This document shows positions 1-8,370 of a DNA stretch of 64,000 bases, piece by piece. This DNA comes from Phormidium tenue FACHB-1052 (GTDB lineage Bacteria; Cyanobacteriota; Cyanobacteriia; Phormidesmidales; Phormidesmidaceae), in contig NZ_JACJQN010000001.1 in assembly GCF_014696675.1 (NCBI RefSeq), positions 310,001 through 374,000 on the forward strand, in the 5' to 3' direction. Every line of letters starts with the position of its first letter. The first letter of the stretch is position 1. Position numbers and translations under genes: made by a program. The notes beneath the pieces were generated by a model. The model did not search any database. It was not told the origin of the DNA and saw only the letters and a program-made list of their open reading frames with translations.

Positions 1-196
1 CCAGGGCAGCTACCGGGTTGAGGATGACGTGTTAACTATCGTGACCCCCACCGACGCAGGGCAGATAGAAGAACGCCTGTGGTTTGCAAACCCCAACCTG
101 CGGATGCGTACCAGCGTGCTCAAAACTGGGGATGATGTGCAAATGGCATCGTTCTGCTCAGAAATTCGCATGGGCCTAGCCAAACCTGCCGCCTAA
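1..196 (+). CDS. Phycobiliprotein lyase, CpcS/CpeS family (3' end only)
   Basis: Only the last 64 codons are present; the gene begins before the window. The frame ends in TAA and includes RTSVLKTGDD and ASFCSEIRMG, the conserved C-terminal strands of the CpcS/CpeS/CpcU bilin lyases. These lipocalin-like barrels attach phycocyanobilin to a cysteine of allophycocyanin or phycocyanin subunits. Which subgroup (S, U or S-III) cannot be told from this fragment. The neighbour on its 3' side is on the opposite strand, so the gene ends its transcription unit here. The family call is good; subunit specificity is unknown. Confidence 0.8.
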   Translation, partial: QGSYRVEDDVLTIVTPTDAGQIEERLWFANPNLRMRTSVLKTGDDVQMASFCSEIRMGLAKPAA

Positions 197-435
197 GCAC
201 GTCGCCCCAAAAATCAGGAATCCCCGACTCCAGCCGAGGGATAAGAGTCACTGATGGTGAACACTGTTGAAGCAATTTAGGCGCGTCTGCTGTAGCTAGC
301 AGGTGTAGGGTTGGCCTAAAAACCGCTGCTCTTTGAAACCCCTCTTCTCGTTGCCCTCTCTAGACAGGGAGAGTCACACTCAGCCTCAGTGACCTAACTA
401 GGTTTGGCATCAGGACGAGCGCCATTGGAGATGAT

Positions 436-798
436 TCAAATCAGGGGGTCTGGCAGAGTCACTTGCCCCTCGGAGCCGACTGCAACATTAGGCAGCTGAA
501 GATTGGGTTGTGCCTCGGGCATCTTTTGCACGATGAGTTCGTTGCCGTCGCGACCCAAAACAGCCACGGTGTCGCCGGGCACCAGCGGTACTGCGGCGGA
601 GGCGGCGATCGCAGTCCAGTAGACTCCTTCAAACTTGACCTGGTACTTTCGGCCCTCTAGAAGGTCTTGAACTAGAGCTGTTTTATCCGTCCAGGCTCCC
701 TCTGGGAATGTCGGTTCATCAGCCGAGTCAGAGGCCCACTGAATATCCTGGGGCGAATCAGCTTCGGGAAAGACATCTTCTATCAGGTCGTCTGACAT
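436..798 (-). CDS. NfeD-like OB-fold protein (soluble short form)
   Basis: A 120-residue acidic protein. Residues 1-45 are rich in D/E/S/P and look disordered. Residues about 50-95 carry VKFEGVYWTAIA and PGDTVAVLGRDGNELIVQ, which match the beta-barrel (OB-fold) domain at the C-terminus of NfeD membrane proteins, where it is thought to act with SPFH/stomatin partners. No membrane segment and no protease domain are present, and no stomatin gene is adjacent. Such free-standing NfeD-C-like proteins are common in cyanobacteria; their role is not established. It is transcribed divergently from the next gene across about 200 bp. Confidence 0.65.
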   Translation of the reverse strand: MSDDLIEDVFPEADSPQDIQWASDSADEPTFPEGAWTDKTALVQDLLEGRKYQVKFEGVYWTAIAASAAVPLVPGDTVAVLGRDGNELIVQKMPEAQPNLQLPNVAVGSEGQVTLPDPLI

Positions 799-1000
799 GG
801 CTCAAACCTTTTGTAGGATAAGGACTAGTTTCGACGGGTTCTAGGGTTTAGAACTCATCCTTGAGATAGATAGCAGCTCAAAGGAGATAGCAACGTGTAA
901 TAGATAGAATGTCACCATTAGAGCATGGGTGGTTGGGGTAGTTGGCAGGAGCATCGTTAAGTCGCTATGCTGCCCTGGAATGTGAGGACAAACAACGGCT

Positions 1001-2494
1001 ATGGCAGGGTCTCAGATCGAACAGTGGCACGAGCCAGAACTAAAAACCGACCCAGCGGTGGAGAGCGCGGCAACAGCGGCGGCTATCACCTTGGCGCCGT
1101 TGCCTACGCTGCCACCGCGCCCCCGGTGGCAGCGTAGGCTGGCGATCGCTGCTGGAGTAGGAGCCCTGGGCGGTCTCGGCGGTCTGCTGTGGTGGGTTTT
1201 GCGCACACCGCCCCATCCCTACGTGATGGATATTTCGCCCTCTCAAAGTGAGTATGCGATCGCCCGCGGAGAAAGCCCGAGCCTGAGCTGGCAGGTGAGC
1301 AACCCGCGCCAGGTGCAGACCATGCTGCTGCGCGGCTATGCCCCAGACGGCACCCTGGTGTTTGGCCCAGAAACCTACGACCTATCGGAAGGGCTGCCGG
1401 TTGGCCTGCTGCCCTACTGCGATCTGACCAGACGGCTGCTCACCTGTCGCGATGTGCCTCTCGAACTGCGGGAGCCGGGCCAGTACCGCTTTGAGCTGAC
1501 TTTGCTGCCCGATATGGATCTGAACTTGGCCCCCATCCAGGCCGAGAGCAGTCTAGTCACCGTGGCCGACCTACCCCAGCCCACCGTGGTCGAACTTGTC
1601 CCCGACCAGGTGATTTACTCCGAAGCTGGTACCCAAGTTTCGGCCAACACGCCAACCTTAGCCCCGCCGGTCACCGATGCTGGCATTCGCGTCAGCTGGA
1701 TTGTGACCAACCCTGCCAGCCTGCAAGACCTGCTGCTGGTGGTCAAGCGACCCGATGGTACAACCCTAGGGGGGCGGCGATTTGCCTTGCGCAAACCCGA
1801 TGGCCCAGCCCAGGTGTCTCTGCCCGAAGAGCTTCAGCCCTTTTGCAAACTTGAAGACCGGCTGATTTGCCAAGGAGTACCCAGCGGCATGCTGGAGGTG
1901 GGGCAGTACCAGTTTGAACTCACCCCGGTACCGGCTAACCTGGGCGATCGCGAGCTGCCGGCGGCTAAACAGAGCGAAGTGGTGAATATTCAGCCCCGCC
2001 CGGTACGGATTGCCTCGTTCACCATCAACGGACGTGAGGCCCAGCCTAAATATCTGGTGCCAGTGGAGCCCGGCCAGCAAATCCCTGGGTTCCAAGTGGC
2101 TTGGCGGGTAGAGGGCGGCTCAACAGCTAAAGTTGAACTGCTGCCTTCGCCAGGGACGGTGGGCCTCCAGGGGGCGCTGTCGATGCCCCTTAGCCCGGCA
2201 GGCACTACCACTGTGACCCTGCGCGTCACCGATGGCCAAAACCCGCCCCTGGTGCGCGCGGTTACCTTTGAGACCTTTAACCCTCGCCCCAACCAGCCCG
2301 TCATTATCAATCAAGGCGGCGGTACCGCCAGCAGCAGTAGTCAAACGGCCCCAGCACCTCGGCCTACGCCCTCACCCACCGCCCGCCCCCGCGACCCCCT
2401 AGGCGAAAGCCTCCGCACCAGAGGGTCAACCCCTGGCAGCAATCTCCCCGACCTGCAAAGCCGCCCGCCGGAAGAGTTAGACCTCAACTTTTAG
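1001..2494 (+). CDS. Single-pass membrane protein with repeated Ig-like modules, unknown function
   Basis: A 497-residue protein I do not recognise by family. Residues 1-45 are a Pro/Ala-rich cytoplasmic segment. Residues 46-67 form one hydrophobic helix after the basic stretch RPRWQRR, so the rest should lie outside the cytoplasm. Residues about 73-187 and 196-331 are a clear internal duplication: both read SWxVxNP, then a PY/PF-C...C pair (Cys 140/149 and 282/290), then GQYxFELTxxP. A third beta-rich module covers about 335-427. The tail is Ser/Thr/Pro-rich. The paired cysteines could form one disulfide per module (inference). It ends 36 bp before the next gene on the same strand, suggesting co-transcription. 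Confidence 0.8.
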   Translation: MAGSQIEQWHEPELKTDPAVESAATAAAITLAPLPTLPPRPRWQRRLAIAAGVGALGGLGGLLWWVLRTPPHPYVMDISPSQSEYAIARGESPSLSWQVSNPRQVQTMLLRGYAPDGTLVFGPETYDLSEGLPVGLLPYCDLTRRLLTCRDVPLELREPGQYRFELTLLPDMDLNLAPIQAESSLVTVADLPQPTVVELVPDQVIYSEAGTQVSANTPTLAPPVTDAGIRVSWIVTNPASLQDLLLVVKRPDGTTLGGRRFALRKPDGPAQVSLPEELQPFCKLEDRLICQGVPSGMLEVGQYQFELTPVPANLGDRELPAAKQSEVVNIQPRPVRIASFTINGREAQPKYLVPVEPGQQIPGFQVAWRVEGGSTAKVELLPSPGTVGLQGALSMPLSPAGTTTVTLRVTDGQNPPLVRAVTFETFNPRPNQPVIINQGGGTASSSSQTAPAPRPTPSPTARPRDPLGESLRTRGSTPGSNLPDLQSRPPEELDLNF

Positions 2495-2530
2495 GACAGC
2501 ATCAGTTGTTAGCGGGTGTAGCGGGGGACT

Positions 2531-3223
2531 ATGGCAAGGTCTAGTTCTGACCAGGTGGACTATAGCCCAGCGCTGCGATCGCTGATGGCCGAGGCAAATA
2601 TTGCCAGCTACCGTGCCCTCAGCCAAACCAGCGACGTGCCCCGTTCGGCAATCGACAGCCTGCGCCAGGGGCAGGTCGGGCGATTGCGCTTGGACGTGCT
2701 AGAACGCCTCGGCCAAACCTTAGGATTGTCGCTAGAGGATCTAGTGAATAGGTTTAGCTCACTCGATGAATCCCAGAGAGGAGGGGATTCCAGGGCTGAG
2801 GCAGTAGAGCAAATCAAAGCTCTGCGGCAGGAGTGCGATCGCCTCCAGACCCAGCTCACTAACCAGGCCGACGCCGTGCGCCAGCAGGTTCAGCAAGAGG
2901 CGATCGCCCAGCTAGAGCCCTGGCTAGTGCAGTGGCCCACCGCCGCCCACGCCGCCCAGCAAAAAGCCGATCTTCCCGCCCAAAAACTGCTGCCCCTGGT
3001 GCGCCCCGTAGAAACCCTGGTGCAGGGCTGGGGCGTTACCCCCATAGAAACGGTCGGGGCCGAGGTGACCTATGACCCGCACATTCACCAGCCCAAGGCA
3101 GGCGTGCTGTCGCCGGGGCAGCAAGTGAGGGTGAGCCATGTGGGCTACCGGCAGGGCGATCGCCTGCTGTACCGCGCTAAAGTTACCCCGATCCAGCCCC
3201 AGACGCCGTCGCCCTCGCCTTAG
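2531..3223 (+). CDS. HTH-domain protein with coiled coil and GrpE-like C-terminal domain
   Basis: A 230-residue protein. Residues about 8-75 look like an XRE-type helix-turn-helix (SxxPRSAIDSLRQGQ, then LERLGQTLGLSLEDLV). Residues about 90-130 are a heptad-like coiled coil (EAVEQIKALRQECDRLQTQL). Residues about 140-215 resemble the end of GrpE: a helical part followed by GVTPIETVGAEVTYDPHIHQ and YRQGDRLLYRAKV, which parallels the GrpE beta-domain. GrpE is the nucleotide exchange factor of DnaK; here its dimerisation helix would be replaced by an HTH. No dnaK or dnaJ is nearby. The fusion reading comes from motif comparison only; a plain HTH regulator with an unrelated C-terminus is the alternative. 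Confidence 0.75.
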   Translation: MARSSSDQVDYSPALRSLMAEANIASYRALSQTSDVPRSAIDSLRQGQVGRLRLDVLERLGQTLGLSLEDLVNRFSSLDESQRGGDSRAEAVEQIKALRQECDRLQTQLTNQADAVRQQVQQEAIAQLEPWLVQWPTAAHAAQQKADLPAQKLLPLVRPVETLVQGWGVTPIETVGAEVTYDPHIHQPKAGVLSPGQQVRVSHVGYRQGDRLLYRAKVTPIQPQTPSPSP

Positions 3224-3407
3224 TGCCAGATCGGCAAAACTTTCACCTCAACTATAAATATCCGATAAAGTTTTAGATTATTTTGCAATTCTTTACGGAA
3301 TTTGGGCCTCAGCATGGGAATCTTATGCGTGGGTACGTCGTAACCGGGCAAGCCCACTGCACCCTAACTATACAGAAACCCACTTTCTAGCTGAACTCCT
3401 TATATTT

Positions 3408-3439
3408 GAAAAGCTCCCCGCCTAGGCGGGGAGCTTTTC
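3408..3439. terminator. Bidirectional intrinsic terminator between convergent genes
   Basis: A perfect 32-nt palindrome with a CCCCGCC/GGCGGGG core flanked by A-rich and T-rich arms. It lies between the HTH/GrpE-like gene and lysS, which converge, so it can terminate both. The rest of 3224-3537 holds only AT-rich sequence and, at about 3493-3540, a C-rich tract described separately. Confidence 0.85.
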
Positions 3440-3492
3440 GTTAGAGCCAAGCGATTAGCGATTTTGGACTGGCGATTTTGGATTTTGGATAT

Positions 3493-3541
3493 CCCTTCTC
3501 CCCACCCACTCTCCTACCCATCCACTCCCCTACCCGCCTAC
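3493..3541. repeat. Polypyrimidine tract of the dispersed CCCAC/CTACCC type
   Basis: A degenerate run of short units such as CTCCTACCCATCCACTCCCC next to the lysS stop codon. Similar tracts occur at about 6903-6970, 50280-50313, 50372-50404 and 56035-56084. Preceding it (3465-3492) are short repeats of GATTTTGGA. Short C-rich tandem repeats are common in cyanobacterial intergenic DNA. Confidence 0.6.
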
Positions 3542-5079
3542 TCCTCCCGCTCCGGCTTCAGCAAGGGGAATGCGATCACATCGCGAATGCTGGGGCTATC
3601 GGTGAGCAGCATCACCAGGCGATCGATGCCGATGCCCTCGCCACAGGTGGGGGGCATACCGTGCTCCAGTGCAGTGAGGAAGTCCTCGTCTACGCCCGTA
3701 GCTTCGAGATCGCCCGCCGCCTTACGCACCGCCTGCAATTCAAAGCGCTGCCGCTGGTCGATGGGGTCAGTCAACTCCGAAAAGCCGTTAGCGGTCTCTC
3801 GGCCCACCACAAATAGCTCAAATCGTTCCACCACCCCAGGTCGGCTGCGGTGGGGTTTTGACAGGGGCGAAATCTCCACTGGGTGGTCGATCAGAAACGT
3901 GGGTTGAATGAGGGTTTCTTCAATTTTTTGCTCAAAGACTTCGTTCAGCAGTTTGCCGATTGAGTCGCAGTCTTCGGCACCGTGCAGCTTGAGATCCTTC
4001 ACCGCCGCTTGGGCTTCTTCAAGAGTGGTGAACTGGCGAAAATCTAGGCCAGTATGCTCCTGCACCAGGTCATGCATCGTCACCCGCCGCCAGGGCGGGG
4101 TCAGATCAATATCTACACCTTGATAGGTAATCTTGAGCGTACCTAAAATGTCTTTAGCCAAAGTAGCGATCAGGTCTTCCGTCAAATTCATTAGATCGTG
4201 GTAGTCAGCATAGGCCTGGTAAAACTCCACGCTGGTGAATTCGGGGTTGTGGCGGGTCGACACGCCCTCGTTGCGAAAGATGCGGCCAATTTCAAATACC
4301 CGCTCAAAGCCACCTACCACCAGCCGCTTCAGGTGCAGCTCGGTAGCGATACGCAGGTAGAGATCCATCTCCAAAGTGTTGTGGTAGGTGACGAAGGGGC
4401 GCGCCTCGGCTCCCCCGGCCTCGCTTTGCAGCACTGGGGTTTCAATCTCTAAGAAGCCCCGATCTTCCAAATACCGCCGAATGCCGGAGGTAATCAGCGC
4501 CCGCTTGCGAAAGGTGTCGCGCACGGTGGGGTTGACGATTAAGTCCACGTAGCGCTGGCGGTAGCGCTTGGCTACATCGGTGAGGCCGTGCCACTTGTCG
4601 GGCAGAGGCAGCAGCGCCTTAGTCAGCAGGGCATACTCCTGCACTTTGACCGAGAGTTCGCCCTTCTCGGTGCGCTTAATGGTGCCGCGCACGCCGAGGA
4701 TATCGCCTACATCGGTGAGCTGCTTCAGGTGTTCAAAGGCCTGCTCATCCGCAGCGCCCATATGCTCCTGAATCGTGGCTTTTTCCAGGTAGAGCTGAAT
4801 GATGCCGCTCTCATCTTGCAGGGTGAAGAAGGCCAGCTTGCCAAACACTCGCCGCGCCAAGATTCTCCCGGCTAGGGAAACCGGGACATCCACCTCGGCC
4901 CCGGCTTCTAAATCGGCATACTTGGTCTGCAAGTCGGCGGTGTGGTCAGTGACATCCCACCGATAGGCAAAGGGGTTTTGGCCTAGCTGCTTGAGGTCTT
5001 CTACCTTTTGCAGGCGGGCGGCGCGAATTTCGTCAAGGCTGGAGGCGCTTTGGCCTGGGCGGTTAGAGTCAGACGACAT
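3538..5079 (-). CDS. lysS: Lysyl-tRNA synthetase, class II
   Basis: A 513-residue enzyme that charges tRNA-Lys with lysine in an ATP-dependent reaction. The N-terminal OB-fold anticodon-binding domain (about 65-170) includes [17 protein letters not shown]. The catalytic domain carries class II motif 2 ([15 protein letters not shown]) and motif 3 ([14 protein letters not shown]). The length is normal for bacterial LysS. It is a single gene, with yggT downstream on the same strand direction but upstream in position, separated by about 170 bp containing a hairpin. Confidence 0.98.
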   Translation of the reverse strand: MSSDSNRPGQSASSLDEIRAARLQKVEDLKQLGQNPFAYRWDVTDHTADLQTKYADLEAGAEVDVPVSLAGRILARRVFGKLAFFTLQDESGIIQLYLEKATIQEHMGAADEQAFEHLKQLTDVGDILGVRGTIKRTEKGELSVKVQEYALLTKALLPLPDKWHGLTDVAKRYRQRYVDLIVNPTVRDTFRKRALITSGIRRYLEDRGFLEIETPVLQSEAGGAEARPFVTYHNTLEMDLYLRIATELHLKRLVVGGFERVFEIGRIFRNEGVSTRHNPEFTSVEFYQAYADYHDLMNLTEDLIATLAKDILGTLKITYQGVDIDLTPPWRRVTMHDLVQEHTGLDFRQFTTLEEAQAAVKDLKLHGAEDCDSIGKLLNEVFEQKIEETLIQPTFLIDHPVEISPLSKPHRSRPGVVERFELFVVGRETANGFSELTDPIDQRQRFELQAVRKAAGDLEATGVDEDFLTALEHGMPPTCGEGIGIDRLVMLLTDSPSIRDVIAFPLLKPEREE

Positions 5080-5174
5080 AGCTAGGGGCGGGTGAATGGC
5101 AAAACGTCACAAGCCCCCATTATAGGGAACCCTGGCCCCCGTACCGCCAAGAACGGCAATCCTTTAAAGCAGAT

Positions 5175-5225
5175 AAGCCTGACCGCTAAACACTCTCTAA
5201 ACCAAGGGCGTGAGCAGTCAGGCTT
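5175..5225 (-). terminator. Probable terminator downstream of the YggT gene
   Basis: Arms AAGCCTGAC and GTCAGGCTT enclose a long loop, about 25 bp after the YggT stop on the minus strand, followed in that direction by TTATCTGCTTT. The long loop makes it a weaker candidate than others here. Confidence 0.5.
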
Positions 5226-5249
5226 AACAAAACTGAATTACAAGCAGGC

Positions 5250-5537
5250 TTAAAAAGAGGCGTAGGAAGATGCAGCCACCGCTAGGGCAAGTTGTCCAAG
5301 ACCGGAGCGGAGAAGCGACAACAGTAGGAAAGCGAGAATAGGCGAGAGGTCAATACCACCCAGAGGAGGAATAATCGAACGAAATAGGTTCAAGTAGGGA
5401 TCGGTTAGCTGACTCAGCACTGAGAAAGGCGGGCTAAACCAATCAACATTGGGAAACCAGCTCAGAAGAATGCGCACGATCAGCAGTATGGAATAGATCG
5501 CTAAAAATTGAGAGAGGGTTTGTACCAATATGCCCAT
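5250..5537 (-). CDS. YggT family membrane protein
   Basis: A 95-residue protein from the preferred ATG; 11 extra codons are open upstream. Two hydrophobic segments (about 5-28 and 65-90) flank the family signature SWFPNVDW...LTDPYLNLFRSIIPP. YggT proteins are inner-membrane proteins linked in other bacteria to osmotic shock and cell division, and to thylakoid/nucleoid organisation in plastids (YlmG). The C-terminal half is rich in Leu and Ala. It is a lone gene here, not next to a sep or ylm cluster. Confidence 0.9.
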   Translation of the reverse strand: MGILVQTLSQFLAIYSILLIVRILLSWFPNVDWFSPPFSVLSQLTDPYLNLFRSIIPPLGGIDLSPILAFLLLSLLRSGLGQLALAVAASSYASF

Positions 5538-5646
5538 TATGAGAACCTCGGCAGTAGTCGTTATCAACAATACACGGAGCGTCTAAGTCTGTCAGTTAGT
5601 GTAACGGTTTGCTTCGCCCAGCACGGCGCGAACCCGGTAGATTTGC

Positions 5647-5973
5647 TTAAGAGTCTATGCGGGAGGGGCTTTCCCAAGGGCGCTCAGAGTGGCCGTTGAT
5701 GCCGCCGAGCTGCTGCCGCACGTCATCGATCGCATCGTTGAGCTGAGCAATTTTGTCTTCCAGGCCGAGGCGGGCGGCTTCAATGCTCTCTTCGTCGGGG
5801 TCGTCAAATTCGCCAAAGGCGAGGCTGCCGCCGGTTTTGGGTAGTGCAGACTTGGTTTTGCCCCCCGCCTGCTGCATACGCGTGGCCGCCAGCGCACCCA
5901 CCACGCCGCCCAGAGCGCCACCCACCAGGGTGCCGAGCAAAAATCCACCGACGAAATTGTCTTGCTGACTCAT
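5647..5973 (-). CDS. Small protein with an N-terminal glycine-zipper membrane segment
   Basis: A 108-residue protein. Residues 8-33 (GGFLLGTLVGGALGGVVGA) form a Gly-zipper-type transmembrane helix similar to YtxH/gas-vesicle-like proteins. Residues 65-95 form an amphipathic, likely coiled-coil helix (LEDKIAQLNDAIDDVRQQL). I know of similar cyanobacterial proteins only as hypothetical. It sits upstream of yggT on the same strand with about 110 bp between; the relation is unknown. Confidence 0.75.
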   Translation of the reverse strand: MSQQDNFVGGFLLGTLVGGALGGVVGALAATRMQQAGGKTKSALPKTGGSLAFGEFDDPDEESIEAARLGLEDKIAQLNDAIDDVRQQLGGINGHSERPWESPSRIDS

Positions 5974-6114
5974 AGGTCGTTAATCCATCTAACCCAAAGA
6001 ACCGAAGCCTACAATACTCTAATTGTGACAAAGCAACGGCCAACTGCACAGTACAAGTGCGGCGATCGCCCCTGCTCCTGCTTTCATTCTGGCGGATTTT
6101 AGGCAGCGATTGGG

Positions 6115-6768
6115 CTAGGTGCCAAAGGTGCGATCGCCCGCATCCCCCAGCCCCGGCACAATAAACCCGTGCTCGTTTACCTCTTCGTCAATCATGGCGG
6201 TGTAGATAGTCACCGCCGGGTAGGCCGCCGCCAGCTTTTGCAGGGCCGGTGGAGCCGCCACAATCGAAATAATTCGCACCACCGCTGGGTCAATGCCCCG
6301 CTGGGTCAGCTCATCCATCATTGCCATGATGGTGCCGCCCGTAGCCAGCATCGGCTCACTGATGATCACCCGCGTGGCCGGGTCGAGCTGGGCAGGGAGC
6401 TTGTTGAGGTAGCAGCTCGCCTCCAGGGTTTCTTCGTTGCGCACAAAGCCCACGTGGTACACCGAAGCCAGGGGCAGTAGCGCCTGAATGCCCGGCATCA
6501 GTGCCAGCCCCGCCCGCAAAATCGGTACGATCACCGTCGGCACCTCAGGGTTAATGAAGGTGGCCGGAGCCGGGCCGAGGGGCGTATTCACCGTCGTATC
6601 CATCGTCGGTATCCATTCGCGGATGGCCTCATAGGTGAGCCAGCGGCCCAGTTCTTCCATCGCTGAGCGAAATAGCGGCCCCGGCGTATCGGCATCGCGG
6701 GCTACCCCCAACCAATGCTTAACCAAAGGATGCGGCGGAACATAAATACGCAGTTGAAAGGATGACAT
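6115..6768 (-). CDS. upp: Uracil phosphoribosyltransferase
   Basis: A 217-residue enzyme that salvages uracil with PRPP to give UMP. The start MSSFQLRIYVPPHPLVKHWL matches family N-termini, so I reject the 33-codon upstream extension, which runs into low-complexity DNA. Conserved parts are PILRAGLAL, the PRPP loop region ISEPMLATGGTI and the uracil-binding C-terminus FIVPGLGDAGDRTFGT. It is monocistronic as far as I can see. Confidence 0.96.
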   Translation of the reverse strand: MSSFQLRIYVPPHPLVKHWLGVARDADTPGPLFRSAMEELGRWLTYEAIREWIPTMDTTVNTPLGPAPATFINPEVPTVIVPILRAGLALMPGIQALLPLASVYHVGFVRNEETLEASCYLNKLPAQLDPATRVIISEPMLATGGTIMAMMDELTQRGIDPAVVRIISIVAAPPALQKLAAAYPAVTIYTAMIDEEVNEHGFIVPGLGDAGDRTFGT

Positions 6769-7075
6769 AGCCCGGCTACCACCAAAATCTGCCACATCAT
6801 ACCCCGGAGGCCCCCAGAGAAGCGATTTCTCCCTTACCTCCCGCAACTTCCCCACTCTCCAATTCAAAATTCAAAGTTTCTCCTCCGGAGACGCTTCGCG
6901 AACAAAACTCTCCCCCAACTCCCCTAACTCCCCCACCCCCCTACTCCCGCACTCCCTACGGCTCTCCCCCTACGGTCTATTCGGTGTAAAAACCCAGCTT
7001 TTCCCAGGGGTAAGCAACACCTGTGCTCAGCCTTTGGTTTTGTCAAGATAGTCATGTCGGCGAAAGGAGATAGCA
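6769..7075. repeat. Intergenic region with a dispersed cyanobacterial repeat and a C-rich tract
   Basis: Between divergent upp and the YkvA gene. Positions 6881-6903 contain a copy of the GGAGACGCTTCGCGAAC-type element, a repeat I know from several cyanobacterial genomes. Positions 6903-6970 are an almost uninterrupted polypyrimidine tract on the plus strand, made of variants of CTCCCC and CTACCC. I see no gene. A ribosome binding site GGAGA precedes the downstream ATG. Confidence 0.5.
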
Positions 7076-7390
7076 ATGGCAAAACGATTCTTTGGCAAAC
7101 CCTTTATGAACTGGTACCGTCAGTTGTTACGCAACTCCAAATATCGTTGGGTTGTGCTGTTTGGCACCCTGGTTTATCTGGTCAGCCCCATTGATATTTC
7201 GCCCGACGTTTTTCCGGTTTTGGGTTGGGTTGACGATGGCCTAATCGCCACGATCGCCATCACCGAAATTACCCAAATTTTGCTCGATCGCAGACGTAAC
7301 CTGCGTCAGGTCGATGAGGCGATCGCCATGACAGAATCCGTCGATACCAGCGGCACAGTGATTGATATCGATGCTGTTGCCGTTCGCTAA
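7076..7390 (+). CDS. YkvA family (DUF1232) small membrane protein
   Basis: A 104-residue protein. The DUF1232 core runs from about residue 24 to 65 and contains the family signature YLVSPIDISPDVFPVLGWVDD inside a hydrophobic hairpin. The C-terminal 35 residues are hydrophilic. YkvA proteins are widespread with no settled function. The start has GGAGA seven bases upstream. The next gene follows after 107 bp on the same strand. Confidence 0.85.
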   Translation: MAKRFFGKPFMNWYRQLLRNSKYRWVVLFGTLVYLVSPIDISPDVFPVLGWVDDGLIATIAITEITQILLDRRRNLRQVDEAIAMTESVDTSGTVIDIDAVAVR

Positions 7391-7497
7391 GTCTGCTTTT
7401 GGTTCAGTATTGAACGGCTATCAGTGAGAAAACACGGCTGCCAATCTGAACTCAATTCAACAGTTTTTAACCCCATTTTTAATTAGGAGAAGCCCCC

Positions 7498-8106
7498 ATG
7501 ACTCACCCCGTACAAGACCGCGTTAAGACCGAATGGGAAAAAGCCCAAAAAGAAGGTGGCCAGCGCGCTAGCCGCATTCGTGAAATTGTCAAAGCTGCCG
7601 CCGCCGAAGCCCTGGCTGAACTCAGAGAAGGCTCTGGCGAAATTGAAACCCAGGGCCGCAAAACCCTGGCCGAAATGATTGCCCAACTTCGGGCCAACGA
7701 AGCTGCCGATGCCGCCGCCGCTGAAGCAGTTGCCGATGCAGTGGCCGAGGCCGTCCAGGCTGAATCCTTAGGCGCTGAAGCCGCTGTTGATACCGATGCC
7801 CCTGCCCCCACTTGGTCGCAAATCTTTGCCGACCTGCGCTACCTGGCCAACGATCGCAAAGTTGACTGGGCCCAGCAAATTCTGTCTGGTCTACAGACCC
7901 AGGTCGATCGCTTCGATGCCGATATGGCCAAGGAGTACGGCGATCGCTACGACGTTGTGCGTCCCCTAGTGCGCGGCTTTCGCTCCCTAGTAGCGCTGGC
8001 CTACAGCAAACTGGGCCAGCCCGCTGAGCCCCCTGCGCCCACCCCCGTCCACATCGTTGTCTTAGACGATGTCGAGACCTCAGCGGATGACGCGACGAAC
8101 GTTTAG
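7498..8106 (+). CDS. Ala/Glu-rich helical protein, unknown function
   Basis: A 202-residue protein without a family I can name. Residues 1-100 are a long charged helix rich in A, E, R and K with heptad character, including AAADAAAAEAVADAVAEAVQ, followed by an Ala/Pro linker. Residues about 110-175 form a second helical block (WSQIFADLRYLANDRKVDWA and EYGDRYDVVRPLVRGF). The tail is Pro-rich, then acidic. There is no signal peptide or membrane segment. The ribosome binding site AGGAGA lies nine bases before the ATG. A strong terminator follows the gene. Confidence 0.8.
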   Translation: MTHPVQDRVKTEWEKAQKEGGQRASRIREIVKAAAAEALAELREGSGEIETQGRKTLAEMIAQLRANEAADAAAAEAVADAVAEAVQAESLGAEAAVDTDAPAPTWSQIFADLRYLANDRKVDWAQQILSGLQTQVDRFDADMAKEYGDRYDVVRPLVRGFRSLVALAYSKLGQPAEPPAPTPVHIVVLDDVETSADDATNV

Positions 8107-8142
8107 TTTTGGTTGGTTGTGTGTTTGAACCCTAGGTAAAGC

Positions 8143-8179
8143 AAAGCGCCCCCACGTCAATCGTCGGGGCGCTTTTTTG
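8143..8179 (+). terminator. Intrinsic terminator
   Basis: Stem AAAGCGCCCC / GGGGCGCTTT with a loop of about 13 nt followed by TTTTGTT. It sits 37 bp after the preceding stop codon. Confidence 0.85.
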
Positions 8180-8370
8180 TTGGGGATGCGGTTCTGATGC
8201 CCCCGGCACCAAAAACGGTAACAAAGCACGGTGGTTACGTTGCGCTGTGCAAACCTGTGCAACGTTTCCTGGCGGCGCGCGCCTCAGCAGCGAGCCAACT
8301 TGATAGAACAGTGAAACCACGGGTTTGGTGGCTAGATCTAGCTTTGTCCAGCAGCCCTGTGCCCAGCAGC

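Noticed and set aside
3300-3370. Possible tRNA or structured RNA around GCGTGGGTACGTCGTAACC
   Set aside because: No cloverleaf, no T-arm and no match to a known small RNA motif could be built.
3538-5079. Several long open frames on the plus strand opposite lysS
   Set aside because: They mirror the GC-rich codon pattern of lysS, show no motifs and have no ribosome binding sites.
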